DNA of 64,000 nucleotides from Rhodococcus sp. ARC_M5 (GCF_022810405.1 NZ_JALGQE010000004.1:338694-402693); one strand, 5' to 3'; shown: positions 41,986-51,191, numbered from the stretch's first letter. Translations and numbers: made by a program. Notes: generated by a model from the sequence alone, not told the origin.

Positions 41986-42016
41986 CTCACCCCACCTAAT
42001 TTTCGAGGAGATCCCC

Positions 42017-42943
42017 ATGCTCGACGGCGTCCTGTTCTTCCCCGTCACCCCGTTCACCGCTTCCGGTGAGGTCGATTACGACCTGCTGGCCGCTCACATC
42101 GCGAAGGGTGTCGACGCGGGACCCGGTGGAGTGTTCATCGCCTGCGGCACCGGCGAATTCCATGCCCTCGAGACCGAGGAGTTCGGCAGGATCGTGCGCA
42201 CCGCAGTCGATGTCGTCGCGGGCCGGGTTCCGGTGTACGCCGGTGCAGGTGGGTCCGTGGCGCAGGCAAAGGCATTCGCGTCGAGCGCGAAGACCAACGG
42301 AGCCGACGGCATCTTGCTGCTGCCTCCCTACCTGGTGACGATGCCGCAAGCCGGTCTGGTCAACTACACCAAGGCCGTTGCCGGTGCATCCGATCTGCCG
42401 CTGATCGTCTACAACCGTGGCAACGCCCGCTTCACCGAGGACTCGGCCGTCGAGGTAGCGCAGCTGCCCACCGTCGTCGGGTTCAAGGACGGCACAGGCG
42501 ATCTCGATCAGGTCGGCCGCATCGTCCGCGCCGTCCTGGATGCCCTGGAGCCGTCGGGCAAGCCCTTCCAGTTCTTCAACGGCCTGCCCACCGCCGAGGT
42601 CTCCCAGCAGGCGTACCGCGCGATCGGTGTCACGCTGTACTCCTCCGCGACATTCGCGTTCGCACCCGAGCTGGCGTTGGCGTTCTACCGCTCCATGGAA
42701 AACGGCAACGACAAGCTCACTGCCGCACTGCTTCGCGAGTTCTTCCACCCGCTGGTGCGCCTGCGCGACAAGGTTCCCGGCTACGCCGTCGCTCTCATCA
42801 AGGCGGGCGTGACGATGGAGGGTATCGAGGCCGGACCGGTTCGCCCACCGCTGGTGGACATCAGCGCGCCGCACCTCGAGGAACTCACCGCAATCGTCGC
42901 CGCCGGCCGGGCCGTGCTGGCCGACGAGCTCGCGGTGCACTGA
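42017..42943 (+). CDS. kdgD: 5-dehydro-4-deoxyglucarate dehydratase (KDG dehydratase)
   Basis: 308 residues of the DapA/NAL class I aldolase family. Schiff-base K157 (VVGFKDGTGD), Y132 (VYNRGN) and the G-T-G-E-F motif near residue 44 mark the KDG-dehydratase subgroup. It decarboxylates and dehydrates the dehydratases' product to 2-oxoglutarate semialdehyde and CO2, the substrate of the upstream gene's enzyme. GAGGAG precedes the ATG. The stop overlaps the next start (TGATG). Confidence 0.93.
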   Translation: MLDGVLFFPVTPFTASGEVDYDLLAAHIAKGVDAGPGGVFIACGTGEFHALETEEFGRIVRTAVDVVAGRVPVYAGAGGSVAQAKAFASSAKTNGADGILLLPPYLVTMPQAGLVNYTKAVAGASDLPLIVYNRGNARFTEDSAVEVAQLPTVVGFKDGTGDLDQVGRIVRAVLDALEPSGKPFQFFNGLPTAEVSQQAYRAIGVTLYSSATFAFAPELALAFYRSMENGNDKLTAALLREFFHPLVRLRDKVPGYAVALIKAGVTMEGIEAGPVRPPLVDISAPHLEELTAIVAAGRAVLADELAVH

Positions 42944-44211
42944 TGCGAGAACCGGTCCTGATCACCGGCGCTCGGATCACTCCCATCGCTTTCGTCGATC
43001 CTCCGTTGCTCAACACCGTCGGCGTGCATCAGCCCTACGCGCTGCGCGCGATCATTCAGTTGGACACCGATGCCGGCGTCGTCGGACTCGGTGAAACGTA
43101 CGCCGACACGGCGCATCTGGCTCGTCTCGACGCGGCCGCCACGGCCATCGCCGGCCTGGACGTGTTCGCGCTCAACGACATTCGAGAGGCCGTCGCTACC
43201 GTGCTGGGGACGCTGTCGATCACCGGCGGAGACGGCGTCGCCGGTATGATCACCACGGCCAGTACGACGGACCGCGTGTTCTCCCCGTTCGAGATCGCGT
43301 GCCTGGACGTGCAGGGCAAAGTGCTGGGGCGACCGGTGTCCGATCTGCTCGGCGGCAAGGTTCGGGACTCGGTTCCGTTCAGCGCGTATCTGTTCTACAA
43401 GTGGGCAGCGCATCCCGGCCGAGAGCCCGACGAGTGGGGCGAGGCAATCGATCCGGAAGGCCTGGTGCGCCAGGCTCGAAAGATGATCGACGAGTACGGT
43501 TTCGAGGCCATCAAGGTCAAGGGCGGCGTCTTTCCACCCGACGAGGAGATTGCCGGAATCAAGGCGCTACGCGAAGCGTTTCCCGAGCTACCGCTTCGGC
43601 TCGATCCCAACGCTGCCTGGACCGTCGATACGTCCATCCGCGTCGCCGCCGAACTCGACGGCATCGTGGAGTACCTCGAGGACCCGACACCGGGGCTCGA
43701 CGGCATGGCCGAGGTTGCGCGCGAAGCGAAGATGCCTCTCGCGACCAACATGTGCGTCGTCGCTTTCGATCACCTGAAGCCCGCTGTGCTGAAGGACTCG
43801 GTGCAGGTGGTGCTGTCCGACCACCACTACTGGGGAGGTCTGCAGCGGTCGAGACTGCTCGCCGGAATCTGCGAGACTTTCGAGATGGGTCTGTCGATGC
43901 ACTCGAACAGCCATCTCGGAATCAGTCTCGCGGCCATGGTTCACCTTGCCGCAGCCACACCGAATCTCACCTACGCCTGCGATACCCATTGGCCGTGGAA
44001 GCACGAGGACGTCGTGGTCCCGGGCGTTCTGAACTTCGTCGACGGGGCGGTGGCCGTACCCACCGCGCCCGGTCTCGGCATCGAGATCGACGAGGACGCG
44101 CTCGCGGCGCTGCACCAGCTGTATCTCGACTGCGGGATCCGAGACCGTGACGACACCGGCTACATGCAGAGTATCGATCCGAGCTTCGAGAACACCTGCC
44201 CGCGCTGGTGA
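42943..44211 (+). CDS. Glucarate dehydratase-like enolase-superfamily enzyme
   Basis: 422 residues. It shares the glucarate dehydratase architecture with gudD (K191-x-K193, D221, N223, N269, H320 in MHSNSHLGISLA) but differs throughout the N-terminal capping domain, where the gudD block S-G-A-H-A-P-Y-F-T is V-G-V-H-Q-P-Y-A-L. The changed cap suggests another acid sugar or a side activity. It is co-translated with kdgD, so its product likely enters the same pathway. It ends seven bases before the convergent TetR gene. Confidence 0.83.
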   Translation: MREPVLITGARITPIAFVDPPLLNTVGVHQPYALRAIIQLDTDAGVVGLGETYADTAHLARLDAAATAIAGLDVFALNDIREAVATVLGTLSITGGDGVAGMITTASTTDRVFSPFEIACLDVQGKVLGRPVSDLLGGKVRDSVPFSAYLFYKWAAHPGREPDEWGEAIDPEGLVRQARKMIDEYGFEAIKVKGGVFPPDEEIAGIKALREAFPELPLRLDPNAAWTVDTSIRVAAELDGIVEYLEDPTPGLDGMAEVAREAKMPLATNMCVVAFDHLKPAVLKDSVQVVLSDHHYWGGLQRSRLLAGICETFEMGLSMHSNSHLGISLAAMVHLAAATPNLTYACDTHWPWKHEDVVVPGVLNFVDGAVAVPTAPGLGIEIDEDALAALHQLYLDCGIRDRDDTGYMQSIDPSFENTCPRW

Positions 44212-44218
44212 TCCGACG

Positions 44219-44866
44219 CTATGACGTCAGCGGCGCAACGATGTTGGCAAGCATGGTCGCAATGGTGGCGACGACGATGCGGCGCTCTGCGACGTAACCG
44301 CTCTGGTACCACGTCATCGCGGTGTGGCTGATGCCGCCGATGGCGGCGGTCGCGAGCAGGTCGACATCCATATCGGGGCCCGACGGCACCTCGCCCGCGA
44401 ACGTGCGGAGGTAGCCGAGCAGCAGAACACCGAACTCGTGCATCACCGTCAGATAGGTCTGCTCGACGCGAGAACTGACCCCCAGCACCTCCATCCACAC
44501 CACGCGGGCAAGGTGCGGGTCCTCGACCACCTGAAAGAACGGTTCGAGCAACTGCTTCGCAACGGCCCCGAGACCACCGTCAGGATCTACCTCTGCCATG
44601 GCTTCGGACACCGAGTCCGTAAGTTGCGCAATGCATTCTGCGTAGACCGCGAGCAGGAGATCCTCGGTCTTGTCGAAATACTGATAGAAGTGCCGGTCGG
44701 CGATCTTGGCCTCGCGGCACAGTCCGCGGACGGTCGCGGCGCGGTACCCGACGCTGCCGAACACCCGCAGGCCCGCGTCCAGCAGCTGCCGTCGCCTGCG
44801 GTCGTCGCGGTCGGCGGCACTCTCACCGCCGTAGGCCCGGCCGGGCACGTCGACTGTTGCGCTCAT
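44219..44866 (-). CDS. TetR family regulator
   Basis: 215 residues. The N-terminal helix-turn-helix (A-A-T-V-R-G-L-C-R-E-A-K-I-A-D-R-H-F-Y-Q-Y-F) lies at ~44-66 and an all-helical ligand-binding domain follows. It is the third gene of the monooxygenase-SDR-TetR operon (ATGA overlap with the SDR) and probably represses it through the long palindrome upstream of the monooxygenase gene. The ligand is likely a substrate or product of those enzymes. An open frame beyond 44866 runs through the SDR gene and is spurious. Confidence 0.88.
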   Translation of the reverse strand: MSATVDVPGRAYGGESAADRDDRRRRQLLDAGLRVFGSVGYRAATVRGLCREAKIADRHFYQYFDKTEDLLLAVYAECIAQLTDSVSEAMAEVDPDGGLGAVAKQLLEPFFQVVEDPHLARVVWMEVLGVSSRVEQTYLTVMHEFGVLLLGYLRTFAGEVPSGPDMDVDLLATAAIGGISHTAMTWYQSGYVAERRIVVATIATMLANIVAPLTS

Positions 44867-45708
44867 GACCGTCGGGCATCCAGTTCGGCTGTCAGCCGGA
44901 TCAATTCGGAGTCTCGCTCCATCGTGGCATCCATGATCGGGTTGACGATGCCGCGCACTATCGAGATCGGGATCCAGCGGCCGGGCACGGCGATGCGCGC
45001 AGCTCGCCGTCCGATCCCTCGAACGGCTACGCGCGCAAGCTTGTCCGGCGTGATCGGGCGAAGCAGCGGAGTAGGGAAGGCCCGGGCGATCATCGCCGTC
45101 GCGACGGTGTCGCCGCCGAACGCCACGTCGGCAATGGGAGTGGCCACCCAGCCCGGGTACAGCACTCCGGCCGTCGCTTTCGTGCCCGCGAGTTCCGCCC
45201 GCAACGCGCGACCGAGTTGTTCGACGGCCGCCTTCGACGCCGCGTACGGCGCATTCGCCAGCCCGTTGAGGTAGGCGTACGTCGAGGAGGTGAGCAGTAC
45301 GTATCCCCCGGACTCGACGATGTGCGGCAGCGCTGCTCGCACCGTGTTCCACACACCGACGAGATTGACCCCGATGACTCTCTCGAACACACCGTCGTCG
45401 ACGGATCGGATCGTCGATGCCTGTGCGCCGCTGGAGATTCCCGCATTCGCCATCACGATGTCGAGCGTGCCGAACGTCTCGATGGCGGTGGCAACCGCCG
45501 CGTCGAGTTGCTCTCGCACGGTGACGTCGGCGTAGGCGATCGCCACGCGCTGGTTGCCCAGTGTCGCCGCCACCGATTCGAGATCGGTCGACGCCATGTC
45601 GACCAGAACGACCGAGGCACCGCGTCGATGCAGTGCCGACGCGACGGCCGAACCGATGCCGCCTGCCGCTCCCGTGATCAGCGCTACCTGGCCCGAATGA
45701 TCCTTCAT
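44863..45708 (-). CDS. Short-chain dehydrogenase/reductase
   Basis: 281 residues of the classical SDR type: cofactor site TGAAGGIGSAVA near residue 13, NAG near residue 88, catalytic Ser in LLTSST, Y-A-A-S-K near residue 153, and PGWVATP. Asp at the end of strand 2 (V-L-V-D-M) favours NAD(H). It likely interconverts an alcohol and the ketone or aldehyde used by the adjacent monooxygenase. It overlaps both neighbours by four bases. Confidence 0.88.
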   Translation of the reverse strand: MKDHSGQVALITGAAGGIGSAVASALHRRGASVVLVDMASTDLESVAATLGNQRVAIAYADVTVREQLDAAVATAIETFGTLDIVMANAGISSGAQASTIRSVDDGVFERVIGVNLVGVWNTVRAALPHIVESGGYVLLTSSTYAYLNGLANAPYAASKAAVEQLGRALRAELAGTKATAGVLYPGWVATPIADVAFGGDTVATAMIARAFPTPLLRPITPDKLARVAVRGIGRRAARIAVPGRWIPISIVRGIVNPIMDATMERDSELIRLTAELDARRS

Positions 45709-47195
45709 GCCGATACCTCGTCCTTCGTCGTCACGTCGGTGGAAGACCGGTGGATGTGATGGGCTTCCGGCCGAAAACGCTTGGCCCACCGCCGGAAAGT
45801 GAAACTGAAGCCGGGGAACATGGCCACGACATGCCCGGACTTCGACTGGTACCAGCTGTGGCAGCCGCCGTCCTTCCAGACGGTGCCCTCCATCTCGCGA
45901 TGAATCGTGTCGGTGTACTCCCGCTCTGCGGCGGCAGTGACCTCGATGGCCGTCGCTCCGGCCTGTCGGACGGCATCGACGGCCCGCACGATGTACTCCA
46001 TCTGTGCCTCGATGAGGAAGATCGCCGAGGTGTGGCCGATGCCGGTGTTCGGACCGGTGACGACGAAGAGGTTGGGGAAACCGGGAATCGTGGTGCCGAG
46101 GTAGGCGCGGGGATAGGGATCCCAGACGTCGGACAGGGCGCGGCCGTCCCGGCCGATCACCGGATACGAGATGACGCCGTCGGTGGCGTCGTATCCGGTG
46201 GACCACACCAGTAGGTCGACATCGACGTGTTCGCCTGTGGTGGTGACGATCCCGGTTTCGGTGATCTCCGCGATGCCGTCGTTCTTGTCGTGCAGGGTGA
46301 CGTTCGGCTGCCCCAGTGCGGGATACAACGTGTTGGACAGCAGTACCCGCTTGCATCCGATGGTGTAGTCGGGGGTGACCTTCGCTCGAAGCTCGGGATC
46401 CGGAACCTGAGACTCGATGTGCTTCAGCGCAGTTCGCTGCGCCACGGCCTTCAGCATCGTCCGTGAGTACTTGAAGCCCAGAATGCGCGTCTCGAGGGTC
46501 CAGTAGATCCCGGCGCGAACCGTCCTTCGAATCGGTTCCCTACGCAACAGCTTTCGCTGAAGCGCTGTGAATTCACGATCGTGGCGCGGCATCACCCAGT
46601 GCGGGGTGCGCTGAAAGACGTGCAGTTGCTCCACGTCGGGTTGGATCGCGGGAATCACCTGTGCCGCGCTGGCCCCGCTGCCGACGATCGCCACCCGTTT
46701 CCCGGCGTGGTCGTACTCGGTGTGCCAGTCGTTGGTGTGGAACTGGGTGCCCTGGAACTTCTCCCGGCCGGGGAACGGCGGGACGACGGGTGTACTGAGC
46801 GGTCCCGACGCGTTGACGACGAACGTCGCCGCGTAGTCGCCCCGCGAGGTGGTGATCAGCCAGTGGTCTCCGGCCCATTCGATTCTCCGGACGTCGGTGT
46901 CGACGTGCGTTCGAGCAGGCAGACCGTTCGATTCGAGCACGTGGTCGGTGTACCGCTCCAGCTCCTCGCGTTCGGCGAACATACGCGACCACTCGAAGGG
47001 CTCCGACGCGATGGAATAGAGCGGACTCTGCACGTCGACGGCTGCGCCGGGGTATCGATTCTGCTTCCACGTGCCGCCCAGGAACGGACGCCTCTCGAGG
47101 ATCACGAAGTCGTCGATCCCTCGATCGAGCAGCGCTTTGGCAGCGCACTGGCCACCGAACCCACTGCCGATGATCACCACGGTGTGAATGTGCAT
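45705..47195 (-). CDS. Flavin-binding monooxygenase, Baeyer-Villiger type
   Basis: 496 residues. FAD site GSGFGG near residue 10, G-G-T-W near residue 40, the R-Y-P-G-A-A-V-D block, the monooxygenase fingerprint-like F-x-G-x-x-F-H-T-N-D-W near residue 144, and NADPH site GSGASA near residue 171. It should insert oxygen into a ketone or oxidise a hydrocarbon-derived substrate. The fingerprint is imperfect relative to classical BVMOs, so substrate class is open. It is the first gene of the operon, behind a perfect palindrome. Confidence 0.85.
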   Translation of the reverse strand: MHIHTVVIIGSGFGGQCAAKALLDRGIDDFVILERRPFLGGTWKQNRYPGAAVDVQSPLYSIASEPFEWSRMFAEREELERYTDHVLESNGLPARTHVDTDVRRIEWAGDHWLITTSRGDYAATFVVNASGPLSTPVVPPFPGREKFQGTQFHTNDWHTEYDHAGKRVAIVGSGASAAQVIPAIQPDVEQLHVFQRTPHWVMPRHDREFTALQRKLLRREPIRRTVRAGIYWTLETRILGFKYSRTMLKAVAQRTALKHIESQVPDPELRAKVTPDYTIGCKRVLLSNTLYPALGQPNVTLHDKNDGIAEITETGIVTTTGEHVDVDLLVWSTGYDATDGVISYPVIGRDGRALSDVWDPYPRAYLGTTIPGFPNLFVVTGPNTGIGHTSAIFLIEAQMEYIVRAVDAVRQAGATAIEVTAAAEREYTDTIHREMEGTVWKDGGCHSWYQSKSGHVVAMFPGFSFTFRRWAKRFRPEAHHIHRSSTDVTTKDEVSA

Positions 47196-47234
47196 GCCGA
47201 CGAACCTTCCCGCACGAGGCGCAATCCGATGATG

Positions 47235-47262
47235 CGCGTCATCACTTTAAAGTGATGACGCG
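47235..47262. promoter_or_regulatory. Perfect 28-bp palindrome, likely TetR operator
   Basis: Each 14-bp arm reads CGCGTCATCACTTT with no spacer and no mismatch, centred 53 bases upstream of the monooxygenase ATG. On the minus strand TTGCGG is followed 17 bases later by TTAAAG in the palindrome's centre, so a bound repressor would block the promoter. The regulator is probably the TetR protein at the operon's end. Confidence 0.75.
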
Positions 47263-47300
47263 TGATTCCGCAATGGAATCGGTCGATCGGCGACTGCTCG

Positions 47301-48791
47301 TCAATGGCCGCCCGACAGCTGCCCGGTCAGCCGGACATGCCGCTGCGCAGACACCGCGTCGAGGCCGACGATCTCCGCTCGCTTGCCCTTTGCCTCGTAT
47401 TTCGTGGTGATGGCATCGAGCGTGGCGACCGTGGATGCATCCCAGACATGGGCACCGCTGAGGTCGATGACGACATGTCGAGGATCACCCGTGTAGTCGA
47501 ACTGATAGACGAGGTCGTTGCTGGACGCGAAGAACAACTCCCCCTTCACCGCGTAGACGCGGGTGTCCTCGTCGGGATGCGCCACGTCGACGACCTCGGT
47601 GAGGTGCGCGACCCTGCGAGCGAACAGCACCATCGCGGTGACGACGTCGACGACGACGCCGTAGGCGAGATTGTGGGTGGCGACGGTGACGACCACGGTT
47701 GCCACCATGACTGCCGTTTCGCTCTTGGGCATGCGCCGCAACGTCTTCGGGCTGATGCTGTGCCAATCCATCGTGCCGATCGCAACCATGATCATGACGG
47801 CGGCGAGTGCGGCCATCGGGATCAGCGCAACGATGTCACCCAGTCCGACCACCAGGATCAGCAGGAACACCCCGGCAAGGAACGTGGAGATGCGCGTCCG
47901 GGCACCCGAGGCCTTGACGTTGATCATCGTCTGGCCGACCATCGCGCACCCACCCATGCCGCCGAAGAATCCGCTGATGACGTTCGCTGCGCCCTGACCC
48001 CAACTCTCCCGGGTCTTGTTCGAGTGCGTGTCGGTGACGTCGTCCACCAGTTTGGCCGTGAGCAGCGATTCGAGCAGTCCGACGATGGCCATGGCAAGGG
48101 CGTACGGCGCAATGATGCTCAACGTTTCGAGGTTGAACGGGACGTCGGGGATCAGCAGTGCGGGCAGGCTCGACGGCAACTCGCCCTCACCGCCGACGTT
48201 CGGAACATTCAGCGCGAAGACGACGGCGGCGACGGTCAGCAGCACGATGGCCACGAGCGGCGCGGGCACGACGGAGGTGATCCTGGGGAGCAGGACCATG
48301 ATCAGCAGACCGACGGCCACCAGCGGGTAGACCAGCCACGGCACGCCGATCAACGCAGGAAACTGCGAGGTGAAGATCAGAATGGCCAGTGCATTGACGA
48401 AGCCGACCATGACGCTACGTGGGATGAAGCGCATCAACTTGGCGACGCCGAGGACCCCGAAGATCACTTGGAAGACGCCGGCGAGGATGACCGTGGCGAT
48501 GAAGTAGTCGAGGCCGTACTGCTTGGCGACGGGAGCGATGACCAGGGCAATTGCCCCGGTGGCCGCAGAGATCATCGCGGGGCGGCCGCCCAGGAACGCG
48601 ATGGACACGGCCATCGTGAAGGACGCGAACAGGCCCACTCGCGGATCGACACCCGCAATGATCGAGAAGGCTATTGCCTCGGGAATCAGCGCCAACGCGA
48701 CAACCAGGCCGGCCAGCACCTCGGTCTTCAGCATTCGCGGGGACCGCAGGGCACTCATGACGGTCGGAATCCGCTCGGCGGAGTCGCTCAT
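47301..48791 (-). CDS. SulP family anion transporter with STAS domain, paralogue 1
   Basis: 496 residues. About 12 to 14 membrane helices (~25-395) with SulP signatures GLVVALALIPEAIAF and D-P-R-V-G-L-F near residue 49, then a cytoplasmic STAS domain (~400-490) with V-V-I-D-L-S-G-A-H-V-W-D. Transports sulfate, bicarbonate or another small anion; no carbonic anhydrase or sulfate gene is adjacent to decide. It is closely similar throughout to the gene at 51192-52700. It appears to have a leader of about 160 bases. Confidence 0.9.
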   Translation of the reverse strand: MSDSAERIPTVMSALRSPRMLKTEVLAGLVVALALIPEAIAFSIIAGVDPRVGLFASFTMAVSIAFLGGRPAMISAATGAIALVIAPVAKQYGLDYFIATVILAGVFQVIFGVLGVAKLMRFIPRSVMVGFVNALAILIFTSQFPALIGVPWLVYPLVAVGLLIMVLLPRITSVVPAPLVAIVLLTVAAVVFALNVPNVGGEGELPSSLPALLIPDVPFNLETLSIIAPYALAMAIVGLLESLLTAKLVDDVTDTHSNKTRESWGQGAANVISGFFGGMGGCAMVGQTMINVKASGARTRISTFLAGVFLLILVVGLGDIVALIPMAALAAVMIMVAIGTMDWHSISPKTLRRMPKSETAVMVATVVVTVATHNLAYGVVVDVVTAMVLFARRVAHLTEVVDVAHPDEDTRVYAVKGELFFASSNDLVYQFDYTGDPRHVVIDLSGAHVWDASTVATLDAITTKYEAKGKRAEIVGLDAVSAQRHVRLTGQLSGGH

Positions 48792-48964
48792 ATCTCTCCA
48801 TTCGTGATCGATGGATGCGGACGTGCCGAGAAACGGCGGGTCTCATCCAGGGGTGGGCGCATCGCTGCGCCCGAAGGCTTTGTTCGTGGAGCCCGATGGG
48901 CATCTCACGCATCCCGCACACTTCGGGCGGGAAGGAACAGTCAGGAAACTGATCCCTACTCTTA
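48792..48964 (-). promoter_or_regulatory. SulP-1 leader and promoter region
   Basis: The decamer CTACTCTTAC (48955-48964, plus strand) is shared exactly with the upstream region of SulP-2 (52745-52754). If it includes the -10, the SulP-1 mRNA has a ~150-base leader. The leader contains a perfect hairpin GGGCGCA/TGCGCCC (48855-48872) and smaller GC-rich hairpins. No coding frame is supported. Confidence 0.35.
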
Positions 48965-49046
48965 CGCAATAGTAGAGTTGACGCAAATCGACACTGTTCG
49001 GACCGGGGTCGACACCAGGTCGGAGGCCCCCCGTAGCGTAAGAGGC

Positions 49047-50756
49047 ATGTCGAGATCACCACGGAACCGCAGATCCCCCGCCGCACCGAGAAAGCGATCC
49101 TCCTCCGCGCTTTCGGCAGGGCACCTTCGCGTGATCGCGACCGGCGGTCTCGGCGAGATCGGCCGGAACATGACCGTCTTCGAATTCGACGGAAAACTGC
49201 TCATCGTCGACTGCGGCGTGCTGTTCCCCGAGGAGCATCAGCCGGGCGTCGACGTCATCCTGCCGGACTGGAGTTGCATCCGGGACCGTCTCGACGACGT
49301 CGTCGCCATCGTTCTCACCCACGGGCACGAGGACCACATCGGCGGTGTCCCCTACCTGCTCCGCGAACGGGGCGACATTCCCGTCATCTCGTCGCGGCTG
49401 ACGCTGCATTTCCTCGCCGCCAAATTCGAGGAGTTCAAGGTCTCGACGAAGCTGATCGAAGTCGAGGCGGGGCAGACGCGTCAGGAAGGCCCGTTCGAGC
49501 TCGAATTCATCGCCGTCAACCACTCGATCCCCGACGGTCTGGCCATCGCCATTCGTACCGACGCCGGGCTGGTGCTGCACACCGGCGACTTCAAGATGGA
49601 CCAGTTTCCGCTCGATGGTCGGATCACCGACCTCCGTAGCTTCGCGCGCCTCGGCGAGGAGGGTCTCGACCTACTCCTCGTGGACTCCACCAACGCCGAG
49701 GTTCCCGGCTTCATGGTCTCCGAACGTGACCTGGTCCCGGCCATCGAGAAGGTGTTCCGCGAAACCACGGGACGCGTGATCGTGTCGAGCTTCGCCAGTC
49801 ACGTCCACCGCATTCAGCAGGTACTCGACGCCGCGCATGCCCAGGGCCGCAAAGTGGCGTTCGTGGGCCGATCGATGGTGCGCAACATGAAGATTGCCAC
49901 CGATCTGAACTACCTCGATGTGCCCGACGGGCTCGTCGTGGACCTGCCGAAGCTCAATCGTCTTCCGGCGAACAAGATCACGCTGATCTGCACCGGGTCC
50001 CAGGGCGAGCCGCTGGCTGCACTGTCACGGATGGCCTCGGGCGAACACCAGATCAAGGTCGGCGACGGTGACACCGTACTGATGGCGAGCAGCCTCATTC
50101 CGGGAAACGAGAACGCGATCTACCGCGTCATCAACGGTCTCGTGGACAAGGGTGCGCGCGTGGTGCACAAGGGAAATGCCAAGGTGCACGTCTCCGGTCA
50201 CGCCAGCGCAGGCGAGCTCGTCTACTGCTACAACATCCTCGAACCCGCCAATGTGCTTCCCGTACACGGTGAATCGCGGCACCTGCGCGCCAACGCCGAT
50301 CTCGCAATCAGGACCGGTGTTCCTCGCGATCGCGTCCTGATCGCCGAGAACGGAAGCGTCATCGACCTGTTCGACGGCGTCGCGCAGATCACCGGCTCCG
50401 TCCCCATCGAGCTGATCTACGTCGACGGCAGTTCCGTCGGTGGTGTGACGGAGGATTCGCTGGCCGACCGACGCCTGCTCGCCAACGAGGGCGTCCTGAC
50501 CGTCATTGCGATCGTGGATCCCGACACCGGCCTGCTGGTCGACGACGTCGACTTCATCGGACGCGGATTCGCGCACGAGGCCAACGCTTTCGACTCGTTG
50601 GCCAAGGCGATCGGCAAGACCCTCACGCGCGAGAGCGACGTCAAGGTTGCTTCTCGCGAGAACATCGAGAAGCGCATCGTGCAGGAGTCGGCCCGCTGGG
50701 CCAAGCAGACCCTGGGCCGTCAGCCCCTCATCGTCCCGGTGGTTGTCGACGGCTAG
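49047..50756 (+). CDS. rnj: Ribonuclease J
   Basis: 569 residues. Metallo-beta-lactamase core with the HGHEDHIGG motif near residue 92 and H-T-G-D-F-K, a beta-CASP insertion, and a C-terminal RNase J domain. Its short basic N-terminus (~30 residues rich in Arg/Pro/Ser) is typical of actinobacterial members. It has 5'-to-3' exonuclease and endonuclease activity on mRNA and rRNA precursors. ATG at 49047 is 7 bases after TAGCGT (49034-49039), so it may be leaderless. The frame is open far upstream across SulP-1, but there is no evidence for use. It converges on merR with overlapping stops. Confidence 0.93.
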   Translation: MSRSPRNRRSPAAPRKRSSSALSAGHLRVIATGGLGEIGRNMTVFEFDGKLLIVDCGVLFPEEHQPGVDVILPDWSCIRDRLDDVVAIVLTHGHEDHIGGVPYLLRERGDIPVISSRLTLHFLAAKFEEFKVSTKLIEVEAGQTRQEGPFELEFIAVNHSIPDGLAIAIRTDAGLVLHTGDFKMDQFPLDGRITDLRSFARLGEEGLDLLLVDSTNAEVPGFMVSERDLVPAIEKVFRETTGRVIVSSFASHVHRIQQVLDAAHAQGRKVAFVGRSMVRNMKIATDLNYLDVPDGLVVDLPKLNRLPANKITLICTGSQGEPLAALSRMASGEHQIKVGDGDTVLMASSLIPGNENAIYRVINGLVDKGARVVHKGNAKVHVSGHASAGELVYCYNILEPANVLPVHGESRHLRANADLAIRTGVPRDRVLIAENGSVIDLFDGVAQITGSVPIELIYVDGSSVGGVTEDSLADRRLLANEGVLTVIAIVDPDTGLLVDDVDFIGRGFAHEANAFDSLAKAIGKTLTRESDVKVASRENIEKRIVQESARWAKQTLGRQPLIVPVVVDG

Positions 50757-51157
50757 AGCTGGGCAGCTGCCCCGCGAGTCGACAGCACCTCGGTCAGCTC
50801 CTCGGCGTAGGCGAGCTGCCGCCGCAACGTGCGGCAGCTGTCCTCGGCCTTGGTGTGGCACTCGCGAACGAACGCTGCGGCCGACGATCGAGCATCGTCG
50901 GTCGCGTTCTCGTCGCCCAGAATGTCGAGAGATTCCAGTAGCTGTTTCATCTCGGCCAGGGTGAAGTCGAGGGGCTTCATTCGGCGAATGACGAGCAGGC
51001 GTTCGACGTCGGCCTCGGTGTACAACCGAAATCCGCCTGCGGACCGGGCAGAAGGCGCTACCAGGCCCACGTCGTCGTAGTGACGGACGGTGCGGATGGA
51101 CAGCTCGGTTCGCTGAGCTACCTGCCCGATCTGCATGTGCATGTCGTCGTCCGTCAT
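50753..51157 (-). CDS. MerR family regulator
   Basis: 134 residues. N-terminal winged helix M-Q-I-G-Q-V-A-Q-R-T-E-L-S-I-R-T-V-R-H-Y-D-D-V-G-L, then a coiled-coil dimerisation helix and a short tail with one Cys pair-like C-H-T-K-A-E-D-S-C. There is no metal-binding loop of the classic MerR kind. It lies 34 bases downstream of SulP-2 on the same strand and probably controls the SulP genes. ATGs at 51157 and 51142 are both possible. The stop overlaps that of rnj (convergent). Confidence 0.85.
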   Translation of the reverse strand: MTDDDMHMQIGQVAQRTELSIRTVRHYDDVGLVAPSARSAGGFRLYTEADVERLLVIRRMKPLDFTLAEMKQLLESLDILGDENATDDARSSAAAFVRECHTKAEDSCRTLRRQLAYAEELTEVLSTRGAAAQL

Positions 51158-51191
51158 GTGCCGCCTCTCTTCGCCCGAGCGTCCACCCTAG

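Noticed and set aside
44863..44870. Considered a frameshift between SDR and TetR because frames run through each other
   Set aside because: An ATGA overlap explains it; both proteins are full length.
45709..46356. N-terminal extension of the SDR across the monooxygenase
   Set aside because: The SDR cofactor motif starts right after the ATG at 45708; the extension is an Arg/His-rich shadow.
47262..49046. Long open frame upstream of and in frame with RNase J, crossing the SulP-1 gene on the other strand
   Set aside because: Its translation is Asp/His/Arg-rich antisense sequence; RNase J homology begins at 49047 and SulP-1 is certain on the minus strand.
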